Assembly: GCA_017412325.1 (NCBI GenBank)
Contig: JAFPYE010000032.1
Span: 1-7,747, forward strand
Reading direction: 5' to 3'
Length of the DNA: 7,747 nt
Origin: Kiritimatiellia bacterium
Lineage (GTDB): Bacteria; Verrucomicrobiota; Kiritimatiellia; RFP12; UBA1067
In this document: positions 1-5,904 of the stretch, piece by piece
Numbering within the stretch: the first letter of the stretch is position 1
Layout of the letters: every line of letters begins with the position of its first letter
Made by a program: the position numbers and the translations under genes
Notes under the pieces: generated by a model
The model's input: the letters and a program-made list of their open reading frames with translations, nothing else
Told to the model about the DNA's origin: nothing
The model's database searches: none

Positions 1-1
1 G

Positions 2-181
2 GTGCCGCCGCGCCAGCCCGAATATTCGCTCGTGAGCGTCGCGGGCAAGTCGCATGCGCCCGTCTTCACGGCACGCGTCTTCGTCGCGGGCCTGGGCGAG
101 GCGACCGCGAGCGCCCGGAGCCGCAAGGAAGCCGAATCGCTTGCCGCCGCCCAGCTCCTCGCGCGCGTAATTGAGAAGTGA
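2..181 (+). CDS. rnc: Ribonuclease III, C-terminal dsRNA-binding domain (5' end outside the window)
   Basis: This is an open frame entering from the left edge: 59 codons, then TGA at 179-181. The fragment reads as one double-stranded-RNA-binding domain. It has an opening PPRQPEYSLVSVAGKSHAP, where P-E-Y leads into strand 1 and G-K-S-H (fragment residues 15-18) is the loop that contacts the RNA minor groove. F22 and a TARVFVAG strand follow. The second helix is SRKEAESLAAAQLL (40-53), matching the family's S-K-K-E-A-E-x-x-A-A signature. In bacteria a dsRBD at a protein's C-terminus is most often RNase III, which cuts double-stranded rRNA precursors and mRNA hairpins; the catalytic domain would lie upstream of the window. 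Another dsRBD protein cannot be excluded. No hairpin-plus-T-run terminator follows, so read-through into the next operon is possible. The last codons lie inside the tandem repeat described separately. Confidence 0.78.
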   Translation: MPPRQPEYSLVSVAGKSHAPVFTARVFVAGLGEATASARSRKEAESLAAAQLLARVIEK

Positions 182-330
182 GATCAGCTCCCGTTTGGGG
201 CCTGATTTCGCTTTGGCTGGACACGATCTCGTTGACGCGCTGAGTTGAGAAGTTGAATCGAATCTTGTGCGGTGCATAATTTCGCTTTGGCTGGACAAAA
301 TCTAGTAGCGCTCGCAGTTGAGATGTGATA
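171..330. repeat. Imperfect tandem repeat, 73-74 base period, about 2.2 copies
   Basis: Unit 1 is about 171-244, unit 2 about 245-317, and a third, partial unit starts at 318. All three begin with TTGAGA (TTGAGAAG, TTGAGAAG, TTGAGATG), and each start is preceded by a GC-rich GCGC-type stretch. Bases 171-223 match 245-297 at 40 of 53 positions by hand alignment. The best part is an identical 19-mer, ATTTCGCTTTGGCTGGACA, at 205-223 and 279-297. The first unit covers the last codons of the RNase III frame, and the third unit runs into the -10 element. The spacing of 74 bases is about seven helical turns, so the two 19-mers face the same side of the DNA. They could be regulator-binding sites or a local duplication. 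There are too few copies, and no spacer structure, for a CRISPR array. Confidence 0.8.
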
Positions 331-334
331 TAAT
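326..334 (+). promoter_or_regulatory. Extended -10 promoter for the secretion operon
   Basis: TG at 326-327, one base, then TATAAT at 329-334 form a perfect extended -10 element for the housekeeping sigma factor, in one of the few AT-rich patches of a GC-rich window. With a 16-18 base spacer the -35 region falls around 305-312 and does not resemble TTGACA, which is tolerated by extended -10 promoters. Transcription would start near 341, leaving a leader of about 20 bases before the ATG at 361. The conserved 19-mer at 279-297 would lie roughly 45-60 bases upstream of that start, a common position for an activator. The promoter is inferred from motif and position only. Confidence 0.6.
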
Positions 335-360
335 TTTTCCAAACTTGTAAAAGGGATTCT

Positions 361-1689
361 ATGGCGACATTCCAATATATCGCAAAGGATGCCGCGGGCA
401 ACGAGACCCGCGGACAGATCGAGGCCGGCGACCGCGCAAGCGCCATCGCCGCCGTCCGGGCGCAGGGGCTTCTTCCGACCGCGCTCGGCGAAGTGAAGAA
501 GGCGGCGGCCGCCCCCGCCGCACAGCCCGCGAAGAAGGGCGCGAAAAAGGCCGTGCCGGCGGGCGGCAGCGCGAAGAAGGGCGGCGGCCTCGCCAGCAAG
601 GAAATCAAGATCAAGATGCCCAAGTGGCTGCAGGGCAAGGTGAAGACGAAGGTCCTCACCCAGTTTACGCGCCAGCTGGCGACGCTCGTCAACGCGGGGC
701 TGCCGCTCATGCGCGGGCTGGAGGTCCTCAAGCGCCAGATGAAGGACCCGCAGATGAACGAGGCGCTCGTCGGCATTTCGGAGAACATCGCGGCGGGCGG
801 CACGTTCTCGGAGTCGCTGACGCAGTATCCCAAGATCTTCGACAACCTCTACGTGAACATGGTCAAGGCGGGCGAGGCGGGCGGCGTCCTCGAAGTCGTG
901 CTCGGGCGTCTCGCCGAATTCGCGGAAAAGTCGGAGAAGATCAAGAACAAGGTGAAGGGCGCGATGATCTACCCGATCGTCGTCCTCGTCGCCGCCATCG
1001 GCATCACGGCCTTCCTGCTCGTCGCCGTCATCCCGAAGTTCAAGCAGGTGTTCAACGACATGCTCGGCGGCGCGGCGCTCCCGGCGATCACCCAGGCGGT
1101 CATCGACCTGTCGGAATGGGTGCAGCACAACGGGCTGACCATCGCCATCATCGTCGCGGCCGTCGTCGTCATCAAGAAGGTCGTCGGCAAGACGCCGGCG
1201 GGCGCGAAGTTCTACGACCTCCTGTCGCTCAAGATGCCGGTCACCGGCACGCTCGTCCAGCGCACGGCGGTCTCGCGCGTGACGCGCACGCTGGGCACGC
1301 TCCTCTCGTCGGGCGTGCCGATCCTCCAGTCGCTCGTGATCGTCCGCGACACGACCGGCAACCGCATCGTCTCGCAGGCGCTCCAGAACGTCCACGACGC
1401 GGTGAAGGAGGGCGAGGGCATGACGCAGCCGCTCGCGCAGTGCTCGGTCTTCCCGCCGATGGTCGTCTCGATGGTGGAGGTCGGCGAGGAGACGGGCGCG
1501 CTGGCGGACATGCTCACGCGCATCGCGAACACGTACGACGACGAGGTGGACAACGCGGTCGCCGGCATGACGGCGGCGATCGAGCCGGCCCTGATCATCG
1601 TCCTCGCCGTCGTGGTCGGCACCATCGTCATCGCGATGTTCCTGCCGATGATCAAGATCATCTCGTCCGTCTCGGGGGCCGGCGCCTGA
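361..1689 (+). CDS. gspF: Type II secretion / type IV pilus inner-membrane platform protein, GspF/PilC family
   Basis: The 442-residue product is close to the usual GspF/PilC length of about 400. In this family it is the polytopic inner-membrane platform that couples the cytoplasmic assembly ATPase to extraction and polymerisation of pilins. Residues 1-45 are the typical N-terminal segment (FQYIAKDAAGNETRGQIEAG, then AVRAQGLLPT). Residues 46-98 form a Lys/Ala/Gly/Pro-rich linker. The first helical domain starts near 99 (FTRQLATLVNAGLPLMRGLE) and the second near 305 (RVTRTLGTLLSSGVPILQSL), the known internal duplication. FPPMVVSMVEVGEETGALAD (364-383) is the family signature. Hydrophobic spans lie near 203-226, 258-275 and 406-432. 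The ATG follows AAGGG at 351-355. The stop overlaps the next start by one base (TGATG). The sequence does not show whether the system is a secretion or a pilus version. Confidence 0.94.
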   Translation: MATFQYIAKDAAGNETRGQIEAGDRASAIAAVRAQGLLPTALGEVKKAAAAPAAQPAKKGAKKAVPAGGSAKKGGGLASKEIKIKMPKWLQGKVKTKVLTQFTRQLATLVNAGLPLMRGLEVLKRQMKDPQMNEALVGISENIAAGGTFSESLTQYPKIFDNLYVNMVKAGEAGGVLEVVLGRLAEFAEKSEKIKNKVKGAMIYPIVVLVAAIGITAFLLVAVIPKFKQVFNDMLGGAALPAITQAVIDLSEWVQHNGLTIAIIVAAVVVIKKVVGKTPAGAKFYDLLSLKMPVTGTLVQRTAVSRVTRTLGTLLSSGVPILQSLVIVRDTTGNRIVSQALQNVHDAVKEGEGMTQPLAQCSVFPPMVVSMVEVGEETGALADMLTRIANTYDDEVDNAVAGMTAAIEPALIIVLAVVVGTIVIAMFLPMIKIISSVSGAGA

Positions 1690-2852
1690 TGAAAAGGGGC
1701 TTTACACTCATCGAGATGCTCGTCGTCGTCGCCGTCATGGTGACGCTGATGACGATGGTGTTCCGGCTCAGCTCGGTCGGCAGCGATTCGTCGCGGCGCA
1801 ACGTGACTGTCGTGCGGATCCAGCGGCTGGAGAATTGCCTCTCGGGCTACTATGCGGCGTTTGGCAGCTACCCGCCGGTCAAGCTCCACGGCACGCGCGA
1901 CATCAACCAGCAGGTCGACGCCCACGGCATCCAGATGGGCAGCGAGGCGCTCAATTGGAACAACGAATACGAGGCGTGGCGGAAGGTCGACGCGGCCTGC
2001 CGCTCCCAGCCGGTTGCCTGCAACTTCCCGTTTTCGTCCGACTACAGCGGCGTCATCGACTCGATTTCCCAGATCAACAAGGAAATTGCCGAGAACCCAA
2101 GCGACTACAACAAGAACTGGGACGAGAAGACGTGCGCGAAGTTCCGGGAGGGCTTCGACGACGCTGGCGCGGCCTCCGGCGCCACGGACCGCTTCGACGC
2201 CAACAAGTCGAAGTCCGACTGGCGCAACATCCAGCTCTTCCGTTTCGGCCTGATGAGCTATCTCCTGCCGCGCTACCTCGTGATGATGAAAGGCGACGCC
2301 GCCAGCCGCAGCCCGTTCTTCGATGGCTCCTACAGCCAGTGGGAGGACAACAACACCATGCCCAGCGACCCGTTTACCGGGGAGCGCTTCAACGACTGGC
2401 AGGACATCCAGAAGCTGTGCAACAGCGGCGAAAAGACCGACACGGCCAAGATCGCCAACATGCCGACCCAGGCGGTGTGCGCGCGCTGGCTGCCCAACCT
2501 CGAGGGCAGCTGCCGCTGCAACCATTCGGTCAAGCTTTTCGGGATCGAGATCTACGGCCAGAACGCCAATGGCCTCGCTTCCGGCAACGAGCATCTGGAG
2601 ATCTTCTCCCCCTCCAGCGGCGAGGACAACTACAAGGACCAGTATGTCCTCGACGGCGTCTCGGTGCAGGACGGCTGGTGGCACGACCTCTACTACTACT
2701 CCCCCGCCCCCTACCAGCGCTACACGCTCTGGAGCGCGGGCCCGAACGGACGGACCTTCCCGCCCTGGATCTCGAAGAAGAACCTGGGCAAGACCGCGAA
2801 CGACTTGATTTCGAAGTGGACGGTCGACGACATCATCCACATGAGCAACTAG
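1689..2852 (+). CDS. Large cysteine-rich GspG-like pseudopilin (387 aa)
   Basis: The start is set by the prepilin leader: MKRG followed by FTLIEMLVVVAVM, with cleavage expected after Gly4 and the conserved Glu at mature position 5. The ATG overlaps the gspF stop. Residues 5-30 form the hydrophobic N-terminal helix used for fibre packing. The following segment, RIQRLENCLSGYYAAFGSYP (43-62), is the GspG-type helix-to-loop region. The C-terminus returns to GspG style: YYYSPAPYQRYTLWSAGPNG (335-354) and a final VDDI (379-382), resembling the calcium-loop region of major pseudopilins; SDPFTGERF (226-234) recalls the D-P-x-G-x-P-Y motif. Between these lies roughly 270 residues of unfamiliar sequence, so it is over twice the usual 130-170 residues. 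Eight cysteines (50, 104, 111, 149, 244, 264, 275, 277) are predicted to be extracytoplasmic. The prepilin fold is secure; the exact role is unknown. Confidence 0.88.
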   Translation: MKRGFTLIEMLVVVAVMVTLMTMVFRLSSVGSDSSRRNVTVVRIQRLENCLSGYYAAFGSYPPVKLHGTRDINQQVDAHGIQMGSEALNWNNEYEAWRKVDAACRSQPVACNFPFSSDYSGVIDSISQINKEIAENPSDYNKNWDEKTCAKFREGFDDAGAASGATDRFDANKSKSDWRNIQLFRFGLMSYLLPRYLVMMKGDAASRSPFFDGSYSQWEDNNTMPSDPFTGERFNDWQDIQKLCNSGEKTDTAKIANMPTQAVCARWLPNLEGSCRCNHSVKLFGIEIYGQNANGLASGNEHLEIFSPSSGEDNYKDQYVLDGVSVQDGWWHDLYYYSPAPYQRYTLWSAGPNGRTFPPWISKKNLGKTANDLISKWTVDDIIHMSN

Positions 2853-2862
2853 GAGGCGCAAC

Positions 2863-3468
2863 ATGAAAAAAGGATTCACCCTTGTCGAAATGCTGGTGGT
2901 GCTGGGCATCATCGCGGTGCTGGTCGGCGCGACCATCGGCGGCTACTCCAAGTTCGTCAAGACCGCCGAGAAGGCGAAGTGCCAGGAGCTCGTGGGCAAT
3001 ACCGCGACTGCGCTCGTCGCGCTGTTCCAAAAGGAAGGCGCCTGGCCGCGCGCGCTCCGGACGGCGGCCCAGGGCGAAGGCAAGCTGGACGCGACGGCCG
3101 CCTATCCGCTCAAGGACTATCTGTCGCTGACGGTTTCGGGCACGACGCTTTCGGGCGCCGACCGCCTCGGCGTCGTTTCACCCTGGGCGACGGCGCTGAT
3201 CAAGGCCCGCGGCAACGGCGCGGTTTCCGAATCGACCAAGGTTCCTTCCGGCGGCACGATCGACGACCATATCCTGCGGTTTGCGCTCGACTACGACGGC
3301 GACGGCATCATCGAAGGCGCGAACGTCGGCGGCGAGGCGGTGGACATCCGCGCGACCGCCGCCGTGTGGTGCTGCGGCAAGGACGGCAAGCTGGAGGCGT
3401 ATTCGACCGGACTGAGAAGCGACGACGCCTACAGCTGGACCAAGGGGCAGACCGTCAACGTCAGGTAA
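2863..3468 (+). CDS. GspG-like pseudopilin with DxDxDG loop (201 aa)
   Basis: The prepilin leader MKKG precedes FTLVEMLVVLGIIAVLVG, with Glu at mature position 5. A strong Shine-Dalgarno, AGGAGG (2851-2856), overlaps the previous stop codon and sits six bases before the ATG. After the N-terminal helix, AEKAKCQELVGNTATALVALF (35-55) and EGAWP (58-62) follow the GspG pattern of helix and then a glycine-aromatic-proline turn. LDYDGDGII (142-150) is an EF-hand-like D-x-D-x-D-G loop without the usual acidic residue at position 12. Near the end, VWCCGKDGK (168-176) and SDDAYSWTKGQ (187-197) line up with the GspG tail S-A-G-P-D-G-K...D-D-I, with Cys-Cys replacing Ser-Ala. It probably polymerises into, or decorates, the pseudopilus; calcium binding is inferred from motif only. 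Confidence 0.88.
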   Translation: MKKGFTLVEMLVVLGIIAVLVGATIGGYSKFVKTAEKAKCQELVGNTATALVALFQKEGAWPRALRTAAQGEGKLDATAAYPLKDYLSLTVSGTTLSGADRLGVVSPWATALIKARGNGAVSESTKVPSGGTIDDHILRFALDYDGDGIIEGANVGGEAVDIRATAAVWCCGKDGKLEAYSTGLRSDDAYSWTKGQTVNVR

Positions 3469-3479
3469 GGGGGTCCGGA

Positions 3480-4001
3480 ATGAAAAAAGGCTTCACGATA
3501 GTCGAACTGATGATGGTGGTGGGAATCATCGGCATCCTGCTGGGCATCGTGACGACCGCCGCCGCCAGCTCCATCAAGCAGGCGCGCGTGCGCAAGGCCG
3601 AGGCCTGCTGCACGGTGGTCGAGCAGGGGCTGGCCGCCTACTATGCGCAACACGGGCAGTGGCCCGGCAACTTCTCCACCACCCTCACCGACCGCGACGC
3701 CTACGAGTTGTCGTCGTCCGAAGTCAACAACATGATCCGGACGCTGGTCCGGGAAGGCCGCCAGAACAACACGCCCTACATGGACGTTTCCGGCCTCTAC
3801 GTCAGCCGGCAGGTCGGCGAAAAGGGCTCGAAGGCCTTCGGGCTGGATTTCCGCGACGCCGTGCGCGGCACGAAGCGCACGGCCGCGATGAGCGTCGCGC
3901 AGATGAACTTCGGCTATCCCGAGACCGACCACGGCTACTTTCGGCACTTCAAGATAGTCTATTCAATCCCCACGGACGAAATGAAGGTCTCGCAGCAGTG
4001 A
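3480..4001 (+). CDS. GspG-like pseudopilin with paired cysteines (173 aa)
   Basis: The leader is MKKG, then FTIVELMMVVGIIGILLGIV with Glu at mature position 5. AAGGGGG (3467-3473), which includes part of the upstream stop codon, lies six bases before the ATG and supports this start. QARVRKAEACCTVVEQGLAA (35-52) and YYAQHGQWP (54-62) match the helix and turn of GspG-type pilins, with a Cys-Cys pair at 43-44 in the helix. The remaining domain (about 63-173) has no motif I recognise; it lacks the S-A-G-P-D-G calcium-loop tail seen in its neighbours. GYPETDHGYFRHFKIVYSIP (145-164) looks like terminal strands. The stop overlaps the next start by one base (TGATG), suggesting coupled translation. 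It is a clear class III signal-peptide pilin-like protein; assignment to the G position rests on gene order and the helix-turn pattern. Confidence 0.86.
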   Translation: MKKGFTIVELMMVVGIIGILLGIVTTAAASSIKQARVRKAEACCTVVEQGLAAYYAQHGQWPGNFSTTLTDRDAYELSSSEVNNMIRTLVREGRQNNTPYMDVSGLYVSRQVGEKGSKAFGLDFRDAVRGTKRTAAMSVAQMNFGYPETDHGYFRHFKIVYSIPTDEMKVSQQ

Positions 4002-4852
4002 TGAAAAAAGCCTTTACATTGATGGAGCTTCTGGTGGTCGTGGCGATCATGGGGCTTCTCGGCACCATCTCCGTCGGCGGCTACCGCGCGATGCAGCGCG
4101 GCATGGAGGAACGCGGCGTGATGCAGAACGTCAACGAGTTCGTTCGCGCGGCTTACCAGCGCGCGCAGATCGACCGCGTCCCCGTGGCGGTCTACTTCTG
4201 GAACGAGCTCCTGCGCGAGGAGACCGACAACGCGCCGGCCATCGTGGTCGGCAAGGCAGTGGCCGTGCGCCGCGCGGGCCGCCTCTCCGAGTGCGTCGGC
4301 TCCTACCTCTACGACGAGTTCGGCGACCTCCGGTTCAACCGCCTGATCCTGGACGAAGACGAGGACGACGGGACGGCCGAGGAGGAATCCACGTCCACCG
4401 CCGGCGGCGGCATCTTTCTCTATCCCATGAACGGCGGCGCGCGCGACGGCAGCTCCTTCAAGCGCAGCACGGTCAACGCCGCCTCCGTCCGTCGGACGCT
4501 GAACGAGCCGATGCTCCTGGGCGGCAACGTCCGCAAGCCGATCGAGGCCTACGCCTTCTATGTTTCCGACCCTGGCGGCGTGGACTGGCGGCGCGGCGAC
4601 GCCTACGGCTTCGAGTTCGCCGAGCTCGAGCTGCCGCACAACTTCATTTTCGGCACGGCCTATTCCCGGAGCCTCGCCAACCCCGTGACGGAGGTGAAAA
4701 AAATCAACTTCAAGGTCGGGAAGAACACCGGCAGCGGCGCCGTCAACGCGCTGGACGGCGACTATTCGATCCGCGTCTCCAGCCTGCGGCCCGGCTCGTC
4801 GGGCGAAATCGAGGCGCAGAAGGTCAACGACTCGGACGACCCCAGCAACTAG
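4001..4852 (+). CDS. GspH/FimT-like minor pseudopilin (283 aa)
   Basis: The leader is MKKA, then FTLMELLVVVAIMGLLGTIS with Glu at mature position 5; the residue before cleavage is alanine, not the usual glycine. The segment VNEFVRAAYQRAQIDRVPVAVYF (44-66) is the GspH/FimT pattern: a helix rich in alanine and arginine leading into a first strand. The later part also fits: GFEFAELELPHNFIFG (203-218), then INFKVGKNTGSGAVNALDGDYSIRV (235-259), like the family's 'F-x-x-x-G...I-x-V' strands. At 283 residues it is well above the 150-200 typical of GspH. Part of the extra length is an acidic stretch, DEDEDDGTAEEES (118-130), and a glycine-rich loop. GspH sits near the fibre tip in canonical systems. 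Its position after the G-like genes agrees with the gspG-H order. Confidence 0.86.
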   Translation: MKKAFTLMELLVVVAIMGLLGTISVGGYRAMQRGMEERGVMQNVNEFVRAAYQRAQIDRVPVAVYFWNELLREETDNAPAIVVGKAVAVRRAGRLSECVGSYLYDEFGDLRFNRLILDEDEDDGTAEEESTSTAGGGIFLYPMNGGARDGSSFKRSTVNAASVRRTLNEPMLLGGNVRKPIEAYAFYVSDPGGVDWRRGDAYGFEFAELELPHNFIFGTAYSRSLANPVTEVKKINFKVGKNTGSGAVNALDGDYSIRVSSLRPGSSGEIEAQKVNDSDDPSN

Positions 4853-4870
4853 CCAAGGAGCCACGGACAG

Positions 4871-5410
4871 ATGAAACGCGCCTTTACCCTCATGGAAATC
4901 AACCTCGCCATCCTGATCATGGCGGGGGGGATCCTTTCCGTCGTCGGGCTCTATTCGCTCGGCTTCCGCGAGAACCGCCAGAGCATCGAGGATGTCGCGA
5001 CCGCCGCCTACGCGGATGCGGTGATGTCGCCGCTCGTGATGGCGCTCTCTTCCACGAACGTGACCTGGTCGTCGTTTCGGGCGCTCAAGAGCCGTCCGAG
5101 CGAATATGGCTGGACCGACTATTTCAACAACTACGGCATGGTTGAGGCGAACGTGGAAGGCAAGGCCCGGACGGTCTACAACGAGACCATCGGCGCCCTG
5201 CAGGGGCTCAAGCCCTCCGACACCACCGCCACCCGGTGGAACTGGTCGGCCGCGCAGTTCGGCGACACCCATGCCGGCCTCGTGGTGCTGCACAAGCAGG
5301 ACAGCCCCGTCGTCCGGATCGGCTTTCGCGCGGCGAAGGTGGAGAGCATGCTCCTGTCGGCGCCCCTCTACTACACCGAAGTCAGGTTCCAGGGGGTGGT
5401 CAACCAATGA
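4871..5410 (+). CDS. GspI/PilV-like minor pseudopilin (179 aa)
   Basis: The leader is MKRA, then FTLMEINLAILIMAGGILSV with Glu at mature position 5; again alanine precedes the cleavage site. The N-terminal helix, with A-I-L-I-M-A-G-G-I-L-S-V-V-G-L and then GFRENRQSIEDVATAAYADA (31-50), follows the PilV/GspI pattern 'A-I-x-x-x-G-x-L-x-x-x-x-L', where the helix passes into a segment likened to residues packing against other tip subunits. AAGGAG (4855-4860) lies ten bases upstream. No cysteine occurs. The C-terminus, LLSAPLYYTEVRFQGVV (161-177), looks like closing beta strands. GspI nucleates the I-J-K tip complex in canonical systems. The next gene begins inside the stop (ATGA). Codons 19-20 lie in a run of seven G bases (4924-4930). 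Confidence 0.85.
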   Translation: MKRAFTLMEINLAILIMAGGILSVVGLYSLGFRENRQSIEDVATAAYADAVMSPLVMALSSTNVTWSSFRALKSRPSEYGWTDYFNNYGMVEANVEGKARTVYNETIGALQGLKPSDTTATRWNWSAAQFGDTHAGLVVLHKQDSPVVRIGFRAAKVESMLLSAPLYYTEVRFQGVVNQ

Positions 5411-5904
5411 AAAAGGGCTTTACCATACTTGAGCTGCTGGTGGCGAGCCTCCTCCTGGGCATGCTCGTGACCATCCTCACGATGATCTTCAACCAGTCGT
5501 CCATCGCCTGGCGGACGGGCACGGCGGTCATCAAGGACCTGGGCGTCGTGCGCGAGAACATCGCCGCCGTCCGCGACGAGGCGGACAACGTCTACGTCTG
5601 GAACCAGGACACGCTGCTGCTGCTCTCGCCCTGGAACGAGGCCGGCGAGCTGCGTTCGCGCGCAATCTCGGCCGACACCGAGACGAGCGCGAAGCCCGGC
5701 ATCGTCACGGGGCTGAACGACACGTCCGAACCGAAGGACCTCGATCCCAGCCGGCTGAAGTACCAGAACGCCGTCGGCTCGAAATCGGGCCCGAGCTACA
5801 GTTACATCGTGAACGTGAAGAGCGCGGGGCCGAACCGCAAGTTCGGCGGCAGCGACGGTTATGACGACATATGGAGCTATCCCGATGACTTTGAAGACGA
5901 GTAA
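5407..5904 (+). CDS. Pseudopilin in the GspJ position with a GspG-type calcium-loop tail (165 aa)
   Basis: The leader is MKKG, then FTILELLVASLLLGMLVTIL with Glu at mature position 5. The start shares ATGA with the previous stop. The helix and the stretch FNQSSIAWRTGTAVIKDL (28-45) resemble PilW/GspJ, in which a Q-S/T-x-x-x-W element follows the transmembrane helix. The C-terminus is different from ordinary GspJ: VKSAGPNRKFG (137-147) and DGYDDIWSYPDDFEDE (150-165) are the calcium-loop signature of GspG. It could be a GspJ-like tip subunit that has this loop, or a G-like paralogue sitting in the J slot. It is short for GspJ (about 190-230). There is no cysteine. The tail is strongly acidic, and the last codons overlap the next gene by 20 bases. 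Confidence 0.84.
   Translation: MKKGFTILELLVASLLLGMLVTILTMIFNQSSIAWRTGTAVIKDLGVVRENIAAVRDEADNVYVWNQDTLLLLSPWNEAGELRSRAISADTETSAKPGIVTGLNDTSEPKDLDPSRLKYQNAVGSKSGPSYSYIVNVKSAGPNRKFGGSDGYDDIWSYPDDFEDE
5873..5876 (+). promoter_or_regulatory. Ribosome binding site that decides the start of the next pseudopilin
   Basis: GGAG lies eight bases before the ATG at 5885, inside the coding region of the upstream gene. The alternative in-frame ATG at 5861 has no purine-rich motif at a suitable distance and would add eight residues to an already extended leader. I therefore place the start at 5885. Confidence 0.55.

Noticed and set aside
232..263. A second promoter with TTGACG as -35
   Set aside because: TTGACG at 232-237 is a fair -35, but no acceptable -10 hexamer lies 16-18 bases downstream.
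171..330. CRISPR array
   Set aside because: Only about two diverged copies at a 74-base period, with no repeat-spacer pattern and no cas gene nearby.
182..340. Intrinsic terminator after the RNase III gene
   Set aside because: No stable GC-rich hairpin followed by a T run was seen; the short T run at 334-338 belongs to the promoter region and has no stem before it.
624..2852. Upstream extension of the large pseudopilin frame to 624
   Set aside because: The extension overlaps gspF almost completely and is Arg/Gly/His-rich. The prepilin leader at 1689 fixes the true start.
1212..2936. Long open frame on the minus strand (574 codons)
   Set aside because: It crosses gspF, the large pseudopilin and the following start; the composition is that of a GC-rich shadow frame.
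3959..5407. Long open frame on the minus strand (482 codons)
   Set aside because: It spans two well-supported plus-strand pseudopilin genes and has the same low-complexity antisense composition; no start signal stands out.
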